Assembly (NCBI GenBank): GCA_947044405.1
Contig: CAMRHE010001088.1
Location: 1 to 64,000 of the forward strand
From: Leptodactylus fallax
Taxonomy: Eukaryota > Chordata > Amphibia > Anura > Leptodactylidae
Direction of reading: 5' to 3'
DNA: 64,000 bases
Part shown: piece by piece, positions 55,766-64,000 of the stretch
Position numbering within the stretch: the first letter of the stretch is position 1
Layout of the letters: each line of letters opens with the position of its first letter
Made by a program: the position numbers and the translations under genes
Notes under the pieces: model-generated
What the model saw: only the letters and a program-made list of their open reading frames with translations
The model's database searches: none
What the model was told of the DNA's origin: nothing

Positions 55766-55946
55766 GGATCCAGTAGGTGGCGCTGCCCTGGCTCCTTGTG
55801 TGGCAGGCTCCACTAACATGCCCGCTGCTTTGACACATGTTGCAGCGCGTTCCAAGGCACAGTTACTAAATATATACCTCTCCTAAATGTAACCCTCACC
55901 CACCGGCGAGGACACCAGAATCGAGGCAGCGCCACCTACTGGATCT
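55766..55946. promoter_or_regulatory. Convergent pair of perfect CTCF-consensus motifs in an inverted repeat
   Basis: CCAGTAGGTGGCGCT (55770-55784, + strand) and its mirror AGCGCCACCTACTGG (55928-55942, minus-strand site) both match CCASYAGRKGGCRS at all 14 positions. They sit in 22-bp inverted arms (55766-55787 and 55925-55946) with one mismatch. Binding is not shown by sequence alone; the arms could also be the ends of a small MITE. Confidence 0.55.
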
Positions 55947-56291
55947 ACATCAGACCAGGGAGAACCTACTTTTGTCCTCTTCATTCTAGCATCTACAATT
56001 CCTAAATACTAGACTCAGTAATGACCTTCCCTGGTCAGATGATCACGTAAGAGGCCAAACCCTGTATCCACCTCAGATTAGGTGGGTTAGGGTTGTATTG
56101 AGGAGAGGTAGATTTAGTTACTTCTTAGATCACAAGAAATGCTGAGGAGGGGGATGTGTTATCTGTGACAGAGCCCGCCGGACTTCACAGCCCGAAGCCT
56201 TCAAGATCTGGTCAATGAAGAGTTCTAGATCCTGGACCTGCAGGCTATAGACCTCTGGAGCAACACAAACTTATTGAAGAAATGAAGGCGA

Positions 56292-56436
56292 AAGGACCTG
56301 ACCAGGCGAAACGGACCTGGTGAAAAGGACCTGACCGGGCGAAACGGACCTGGCGAAAGGACCTGACCAGGCGAAACGGACCTGGCGAAAGGACCTGACC
56401 AGGCGAAACGGAGCCCCTGGCGGAAAAGGACCTGAC
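56292..56436. repeat. Short 32-bp tandem repeat (4-5 units)
   Basis: Units of GGACCTGACCAGGCGAAACG GACCTGGCGAAA, with small indels. Confidence 0.88.
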
Positions 56437-58449
56437 ATGCCATTTTCAGTGATAAGAAAGTCATCCAGTGCTGCAGTATCTCAGAGGACATCAAGGTCAT
56501 GTAATGGAGGGTCATGATGGTATTTAGGACCGGCAGGCTTTACATTGCTGAGGGTATATGTACAGATCTACACACCAAAGCGAAGGTACAGAGGAAGAGA
56601 CAGGCGACTTGGGGCCCTGTAGACTAATATGAGGTCTATAGATGGGGCCCCTGAGATCATGCAGTAATGTGTGATGAGTAGATGGGGCCCCTGGGACAGT
56701 GGAGTGTTATGTGACATTTGGCTGGATGACATTTCAACATCTGGTGAAGTCATTGTCATGGGGTCTCGGTAAATGCCCCCCTGTGTAGCTGTAATTGAAT
56801 TCCCCCTGACAGGCGCAAACATTATGGAGGGGGGGTATAAATTTACACTATTCCCTGAAAATCAATTAGTGCTGAGTCCAGGTAAATGACAGCAGCAAAT
56901 GTGACCCCCTCAGTACTGACCCTGCTCCCCCAGGACATGAAAAGGAGCCCCGGCCTGAACCTGGGTGACTGGGCTGTAAATCATAGGATTGTGAGGAGGA
57001 GGATCCATGTTTGGGGGTTCAGCGACCATCAAGACCAGGACACAACAAGGAATCCTCCTGATACACTGTAAGGAGAGAAACCCGAGGAGACACGTAATAC
57101 TCTGCAGGTCACACGTTTCAGTGTGTCGCTGTCACATGATGGATGCGAAGCAAATCACATGACATAGAAGACACGTTAACCCTGACATGTCTGCTGCTGA
57201 GCCAGGGAACAGCGCTGACCTCTTCATCATCCTCCCCTGCTCTTTAACCCCTTGTCCTCCGCATGCCCCATATGATTGGAGGATCTGGAGAGATAAAAGT
57301 TGGATGTCTCGTAACAAACTATCTGTGGGTCAGATAAATCCAAAAATTGGAAAATTGTGCTGCAAAATATTGTCACAGAAGGAAAACCTTAATCTTTCTA
57401 TCATGTGATCGTGGGGCAATGACATTACTAGAAATCTCCCATGAGGCTCAGCGCTCCTGCAGTGTAATAGCTGCGAAGAGTTAAGTCACAGTCATGTGAC
57501 ACAGACGCCATCTGTTCTCTGACCAGCAGGTGGCGTGCTCAGCTCTAATACTGGCTGATGACATCACTCTCATCTGTCTATATCAGTGACATCACATCTT
57601 ATAAATTAACCCTGTATTACGCTCTGGTGTGTTTTATGCTGGTTGTCGTTTTTAACCGTTTCCGTCTCCTCCATTGCTGTATACACTCAGTAAGCTGCGT
57701 ATAGCATACAGGAGTCCCTGGCAGCACAGTCTTGGGGTTCACACGACTGATCCTGGTATCACCTGCTGCCTCTCATTGTATCACAGCTGTCAGGTCGTAC
57801 CCTTGTTGTCCTGGACTGCGACAAATATCTGACTATAGATATGGCGAACGTGCATAATTATGTTATTCAGGTGACGTATAAATGGCGGACCTGACCAGTG
57901 TGGGGGAGGGGTTATATTTCCATTGTCATGAGAGTTAATAAAGATAACGGTGCGCTGATATCGTGTCGCTGTGTCTGGAGTTATTATAGGGTTAACAGGT
58001 GACGTGATTATTATATTTGGCGTAGGATTATTATAGGATATTGTGTTACAATACATAGTCATGTCTCATATCCGGGGAGGGGGGGGGGCAGGTACTGACC
58101 CCCACCCCCGGCAGGTTCCCCGTCCGTCTCTTCTGTATGATCTGTAGCCAAAACCACTAGAAAGTTGTGTGCGGCGTTTGGCGTTGCGCTGTAATTGGCC
58201 CCATGATGTTATAATTGACTGGGGCTGCAGCGGATTTTTCTCCACTTTTGGCTTTTCCGGAATCGCTCTGACGCCGTCTGATCCCAATTTCCCTGAGTGA
58301 CACATTGGACATAAGTTAAAACAACTGTTATGGTTTAGTGCGAGATTTCCATGTGATTGAGACATCGGCGCAGACCCCGGACCCCCAACCCTTCCCCCAC
58401 TGTGGGAGGTCTAATGCTACAACCAGCCACAAACAGGGGCATATAGGGG
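56437..58449. other. Intergenic DNA, no gene recognised
   Basis: About 2 kb without coding features. Contains a CTCF-like motif (CCAGCAGGTGGCGT, + strand, 57523-57536, 13/14) and a G-run at about 58075-58088. Confidence 0.5.
57523..57536 (+). promoter_or_regulatory. CTCF-like motif (13/14)
   Basis: CCAGCAGGTGGCGT matches CCASYAGRKGGCRS except for the last base. Same orientation as the site at 55770. Confidence 0.4.
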
Positions 58450-58700
58450 ATAACGTGACTGTGTCTGGGGTATTTATAGACAGGGGTGTATTCATAGAGG
58501 AGGGGGAAGGTATTTAGGGGAAATTCATAGAAGGAGAGTATTTATAGGGGGAGAGTGCATTTATAGAGGAGAGGGGTATTTATAGGGGATGGAGGGTATT
58601 TGTAAAGGACGGAAGGGTATTTATGGAAGGGGGCTTATTCATAAAGGAGAGAGGTATTTATAGTAGATTCATTCAAGGGTATTCATTGGGGAGTGGGGGG
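58450..58700. repeat. Degenerate GGGTATTTATAG-type tandem repeat
   Basis: Seven to eight irregular units of about 25-35 bp share TATTTATAGGGGA or TATTCATAGA. Strongly diverged. Confidence 0.7.
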
Positions 58701-58769
58701 TCACATACTTTGGGAGAGGTAGTGTATGTTGAGGTGGTCATCAGGATTCTTATGGGTCCTGCTCCCTAT

Positions 58770-59010
58770 ATGTGATCCCTCAATTTTAATTCCCCCTCCC
58801 AATACATCATTACCCCCTCCACCCAGTATGTCATCCCCCCAGTTTATAACTGCCCTTCTGCCCACTATATTATTACGCTATCCCAGTTATCATCTCATAC
58901 ACCAGTATATAACCACCCCTCCCACCATATCAACCTTCCCAGTATATCATTCCCCAGTATATAACTGCCGCCATCCCAGTATATCATCACCCGCTCCCAG
59001 CTTGTCGTTG
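58770..59010. repeat. Degenerate CCCAGTATATCAT-type tandem repeat
   Basis: Irregular units of about 22-30 bp: CCCAGTATATCATCACCCC, CCCAGTTTATAACTGCC and similar. Strongly diverged. Confidence 0.7.
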
Positions 59011-59473
59011 CCCACATGACCAGCACATGTCAGGTTGTTTATGTTCATCCTTGTTTGATCTCAGCCTATAATCAGTTATGTGATCCTGTAGTGATTGCCC
59101 CCTGTGGCCCCGGTGTCAGCAGGGCCCCTCCTGGCGTGAGCCTCTCCTCACAGACACATGTTCCTCACGCTGTCACTTAACCTTTCAGGCCATTAATTTG
59201 TCAGCAGATTTTCCACAGATCTCACAGGCGGCTGATCCCTGACAAGACAAGATCCGGGCTCTAGAAGATTCCAGAACAACAGCCAAACAACAATAATAAT
59301 GATACAATTGACTATAGCAAATAATATAAAGATGAAGCAGTAACCATTGCAACAATTAACTGAAAGATAATACAATAACTAGAGATTGTAATAATATTAT
59401 ATGTTACCATAATAACACTAGTGATAATAGACTCATGTAATGGTACATAACATAATATTTATCTCAATTTACA
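59011..59473. other. Intergenic spacer
   Basis: About 460 bp, AT-rich toward the right; nothing recognised. Confidence 0.45.
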
Positions 59474-60859
59474 GCCACCACTAGAGGGAGCTCACTACAT
59501 GCAGATTATACAGCCACCACTAGGGGGAGCTCACTACATACAGATTATACAGTCACCACTAGCAGGAGCTCACTACATACAGATTATACAGTCACCACTA
59601 GGGGGAGCTCACTACATGCAGATTATACAGCCACCACTAGGGGGAGCTCACTACATACAGATTATACAGTCACCACTAGAGGGAGCTCACTACATACAGA
59701 TTATACAGTCACCACTAGTGGAGCTCACTCAATACATACAGATTATACAGTCACCACTAGAGGGAGCTCACTACATACAGATTATACAGCCACCAGTACA
59801 GGGAGCTCACTACATACAGATTATACAGTCACCACTAGGTGGAGCTCACTACATACAGATTATACAGTCACCACTAGAGGGAGCTCACTACCTACAGATT
59901 ATACAATCACCACTAGAGCGAGCTCACTACATACAGATTATACAGTCACCACTAGGGGGAGCTCTCTATATACAGATTATACAGTCACCACTAGGAGGAG
60001 CTCACTACATACAGATTATACAGTCACCACTAGAGGGAGCTCACTACATGCAGATTATACAGCCACCAGTAGAGGGAGCTCACTACATACAGATTATACA
60101 GTCACCACTAGGGGAGCTCACTACATACAGATTATACAGTCACCACTAGAGGGAGCTCACTACATACAGATTATACAGCCACCACTACAGGGAGCTCACT
60201 ACATACAGATTATACAGTCACCACTAGGGGGCCCAAAGAACAGACCACAGCCACAAACACCCGGGAGCTCACTACCTACAGATTATACAATCACCACTAG
60301 AGCGAGCTCACTACATACAGATTATACAGTCACCACTAGGAGGAGCTCACTATATACAGATTATACAGTCACCACTAGGGGGAGCCCCCACAAACAAAAT
60401 AAAAAACCACCAACAAGAAGAGGGTCACTACATACAGATTATACAGTCACCACTAGAGGGAGCTCACTACATGCAGATTATACAGTCACCACTAGGAGGA
60501 GCTCACTACATACAGATTATACAGTCGCCAGTAGGGGGAGCTCACTACATACATATTATACAGCCACCACTAGGAGGAGCTCACTACATACAGATTATAC
60601 AGTCACCACTAGGAGGGAGCTCACTACATACAGATTATACAGTCACCACTTGGGGAGCTCACTACATGCAGATTATACAGTCACCACTAGGAGGAGCTCA
60701 CTACATACAGATTATACAGTCGCCAGTAGGGGGAGCTCACTACATACAGATTATACAGCCACCACTAGGAGGAGCTCACTACATACAGATTATACAGTCA
60801 CCACTAGGAGGAGCTCACTACATACAGATTATACAGTCACCACTAGGAGGAGCTCACTA

Positions 60860-62410
60860 CAGTCATGGCCAAAAGTTTTGAGAATGATACAAATATTAAT
60901 TTTTACAAAGTCTACTGCTTCAGTTTTTCTAATGGCAATTTGCATATACTCCAGAATGTTATAAAGAGTGATCAGCTTAACAGCAATTACTTGCAAAGTC
61001 AATATTTGCCTAGAAAATGAACTTTATCGCCCAAAACACATTTCAACATCATTGCAGCCCTGCCTTAAAAGGACCACCTAACATCGTTTCAGTGATTGCT
61101 CCATTAACACAGGTGTGGGTGTTGATGAGGACAGGGCTGGAGATCAATCTGTCATGATTAAGTAAGAATGACACCACTGGACACTTTAAAAGGAGGCTGG
61201 TGCTTGCCATCATTGTTTCTCTTCTGTTAACCATGGTTATCTCTAAAGAAACACGTGCAGTCATCATTGCACTGCACAAAAATGGCCTAACTGGGAAGAG
61301 TATTGCAGCTAGAAAGATTGCACCTCAGTCAACAATCTATCGCATCATCAAGAACTTCAAGGAGAGAGGTTCCATTGGTGCCAAAAAGGCTCCAGGGCGC
61401 CCAAGAAAGACCAGCAAGCGGCAGGACCGTCTCTTAAAAGTGTTTCAGCTGCGGGATGGGGCTACCAGCAGTGCAGAGCTTGCTGAGGAATGGCAGCAGG
61501 CAGGTGTGAGTGCATCTGCACGCACTGTGAGGCGGAGACTCTTGGAGCAAGGCCTGGTCTCAAGGAGGGCAGCAAAGAAGCCACTTCTCTCCAGAAAAAA
61601 CATCAGGGACAGACTGATATTCTGCAAAAGGTACAGGGAGTGGACTGCTGAGGACTGGGGGAAAGTCATTTTCTCTGATGAATCCCCTTTTCGATTGTTT
61701 GGAACATCTGGAAAACAGCTTATTCGGAGAAGAAGAAGTGAGCGCTACCACCAGTCTTGTCTCATGCCAACTGTCAAGCATCCTGAAACCATTCATGTGT
61801 GGGGTTGCTTCTCAGCCAAGGGAATCGGCTCTCTCACAGTCTTGCCATGAATAAAGAATGGTACCAGAATGTCCTCCAAGAGCAACTTCTCCCAACCGTC
61901 CAAGAGCAGTTTGGCGCTCAACAATGCCTTTTCCAGCATGATGGAGCACCTTGCCATAAAGCAAAGGTGATAACTAAATGGCTCAGGGAACAAAACATAG
62001 AGATTTTGGGTCCATGGCCTGGAAACTCCCCAGATCTTAATCCCATTGAGAACTTGTGGTCAATCATCAAGAGACGGGTGGACAAACAAAAACCAACAAA
62101 TTCAGACAAAATGAAAGCATTGATTCTGCAAGAATGGACTGCTATCAGTCAGGATTTGGTCCAGAAGTTGATTGAGAGCATGCCAGGGAGAATTGCAGAG
62201 GTCCTGAAGAAGGGTCAACACTGCAAATATTGACTTGCTGCATTAACTCATTCTATCTGTCAATATAAGCTTCTGTTACTCATAATATGAATGCAATTCT
62301 ATTTCTGTATGTGATAAAAACATCTGACAAACACACATAAAAACCAGAGGGCAGCAGATCATGTGAAAATAGAATATTTGTGTCATTCTCAAAACTTTTG
62401 GCCATGACTG
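60860..62410 (+). mobile_element. Tc1/mariner transposon, copy 2, inserted in the 39-bp array
   Basis: 1551 bp with the same termini (CAGTCATGGCCAAAAG) as copy 1 and TA at 60858-60859 and 62411-62412. The target was the TA of CACTACATACAG in a minisatellite unit, so the empty site is directly readable from neighbouring units. It differs from copy 1 by about six substitutions and a 3-bp deletion near the transposase C-terminus. Confidence 0.96.
61233..62233 (+). pseudogene. Tc1-family transposase, copy 2, same frame disruption
   Basis: The first frame 61233-61850 carries the DNA-binding domain and VIFSDESPF. The second frame, from about 61846 to 62233, carries LFQHDGAPCH and DLNPIENLW. The frame is lost at the same place as in copy 1 (CACAGTCTTGCCATGAATAA). 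Here the residue after DESPF is R, as is usual near this position in the family, where copy 1 has P. Confidence 0.9.
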
Positions 62411-64000
62411 TACATACAGATTATACAGTCACCACTAGGAGGAGCTCACTACATACAGATTATACAGTCACCACTAGAGGGAGCTCACTACATACAGATT
62501 ATACAGTCACCAATAGGAGGAGCTCACTACATACAGATTATACAGTCACCACTAGGGGAGCCACTACATACAGATTATACAGTCACCACTACAGGGAGCT
62601 CACTACATACAGATTATACAGTCACCACTAGGGGGAGCTCACTACATACAGATTATACAGTCATCACTAGGGGGAGCTCACTACATAGATTATACAGTCA
62701 CCACTAGGAGAAGCTCACTACATACAGATTATACAGTCACCACTAGGGGGAGCTCACTACATATAGATTATACAGTCACCACTAGGGGGAGCTCACTACA
62801 TACAGATTATACAGTCACCACTAGAGGAGCTCACTACATACAGATTATACAGTCACCACTAGGAGGAGCTCACTACATACAGATTATACAGTCACCACTA
62901 GGGGGAGCTCACTACATATAGATTATACAGTCACCACTAGGGGGAGCTCACTACATACAGATTATACAGCACCACTAGGGGAGCTCACTACATATAGATT
63001 ATACAGTCACTACTAGAGGGAGCTCACTACATACAGATAATACAGTCACCTCTAGAGGGAACTTACTGCATACAGATTATACAGTCACCACTAGGGGGAG
63101 CTCACTACATACAGATTATACAGTCACCACTAGGAGGAGCTCACTACATACAGATTATACAGTCACCACTAGGAGGAGCTCACTACATACAGATTATACA
63201 GTCACCACTAGAGGGAGCTCACTACATACAGATTATACAGCCACCACTAGAGGGAGCTCACTACATACAGATTATACAGTCACCACTAGGGGGAGCTCAC
63301 TACATACAGATTATACAGTCACCACTAGGGGGAGCTCACTACATAAAGATTATACAGTCACCACTAGGGGGAGCTCACTACATACAGATTATACAGTCAC
63401 CACTAGGGGGAGCTCACTACATACAGATTATACAGTCACCACTAGAGGGAGCTCACTACATACAGATTATACAGTCCCCACTAGAGAGAGCTCACTACAT
63501 ACACATTATACAGTCACCACTAGGAGGAGCTCACTACATACAGATTATACAGTCACCACTAGGAGGAGCTCACTACATACAGATTATACAGTTACCACTA
63601 GGGGGAGCTCACTACATACAGATTATACAGTCACCACTAGGAGGAGCTCACTACATACAGATTATACAGTCACCACTAGGGGGAGCTCACTACATACAGA
63701 TTATACAGTCACCACTAGGGGGAGCTCACTACATACAGATATACAATTACCACTAGGGGAAGCTCACTACATACAGAGTATACAATCACCACTAGGAGGA
63801 GCTCACTACATACAGATTATACAGTCACCACTAGAGGGAGCTCACTACATACAGATTATACAGTCACCACTAGGAGGAGCTCACTACATACAGATTATAC
63901 AGTCACCACTAGGGGGAGCTCACTACATACAGATTATACAGTCACCACTAGGGGGAGCTCACTACATACAGATTATACAGTCACCACTAGGGGGAGCTCA

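Larger units (their letters stand above)
59474..64000. repeat. 39-bp minisatellite array, split by a Tc1 copy
   Basis: The unit is CACTAGGGGGAGCTCACTAC followed by ATACAGATTATACAGTCAC (39 bp), roughly 75-80 copies in about 3 kb, excluding the Tc1 insertion at 60860-62410. The array runs off the right edge. The 13-codon period gives open frames such as a YIQIIQSPLGGAH repeat; these are not genes. Each unit carries CCACTAGRGGGAGC, one base from the CTCF core. Two unrelated A/C-rich interruptions occur at about 60231-60262 and 60385-60424. Confidence 0.96.

Noticed and set aside
52941..55855. Minus-strand open frames of 476-950 codons (Ser/Pro/Cys-rich)
   Set aside because: They translate the 43-bp minisatellite in all three frames; no domain, no start context and no composition expected of a real gene.
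59499..60881. Plus-strand frame with a 13-residue repeat (YIQIIQSPLGGAH)
   Set aside because: The 39-bp unit equals 13 codons; no start, signal or domain evidence beyond repetition.

Overview
The window looks like nuclear DNA from an amphibian, most likely a frog or toad. It holds one confidently recognised host gene, a multi-exon CHMP1B (ESCRT-III subunit) on the + strand with exons between 38584 and 48701. It also holds frog-type transposable elements (hAT, two Tc1/mariner families, a Ty3/gypsy LTR element, CR1-group LINEs, MITEs) and a very high load of minisatellites. By my estimate about 46% of the 64 kb is tandem repeat, in eleven arrays of ten unit families (about 41, 35, 66 twice, 32, 50, 70, 97/74, 26, 43 and 39 bp). 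No bacterial-type operons, CRISPR arrays, rRNA or tRNA genes were seen. The taxonomic call is inference from repeat style and from the intron-bearing CHMP1B.

Layout. 1-3250: 41-bp array running directly into a LINE reverse-transcriptase fragment (to about 4080). 4.1-6.7 kb: non-coding, with a long hairpin. 6.7-12.8 kb: 35-bp array. 13.3-14.8 kb: first 66-bp array. 14.8-16.7 kb: decayed dispersed repeats. 16.71-29.44 kb: one hAT transposon with a 17-bp terminal inverted repeat and a perfect 8-bp target duplication (CTCAGTAC). It is split by a Tc1/mariner copy, a Ty3/gypsy element that itself carries a LINE insertion, and a small MITE. 29.65-32.10 kb: a second, decayed Tc1-like element with a CR1 LINE inside. 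32.2-37.4 kb: 32-bp array. 38.27-38.6 kb: GC-rich promoter region with CRE, CCAAT and ETS motifs. 38.58-49.55 kb: CHMP1B, with arrays in introns 1, 2, 6 and 7. 50.0-51.4 and 53.0-55.7 kb: GA-rich 26-bp and 43-bp arrays. 55.7-59.5 kb: non-coding, with a convergent pair of perfect CTCF-consensus motifs. 59.5-64.0 kb: 39-bp array split by a second, nearly identical Tc1 copy.

How the parts relate. CHMP1B is a cellular gene of endosomal sorting and membrane scission. Everything else coding is transposon-derived and mostly broken. The most interesting signals are these. (i) The 66-bp minisatellite in CHMP1B intron 1 carries a branch-point-like motif, polypyrimidine tract and CAG in every unit, so about 46 splice-acceptor look-alikes sit between exons 1 and 2; a sister array lies 24 kb upstream. 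(ii) Two Tc1 copies share the same inactivating frame disruption, which suggests a defective element moved by transposase supplied in trans. (iii) The nested transposon stack gives a relative order of insertions. (iv) The CTCF-like motifs, including near-matches repeated about 75-80 times in the 39-bp array, are unexpected. Very long open frames on either strand inside the arrays are consequences of repetition, not genes.
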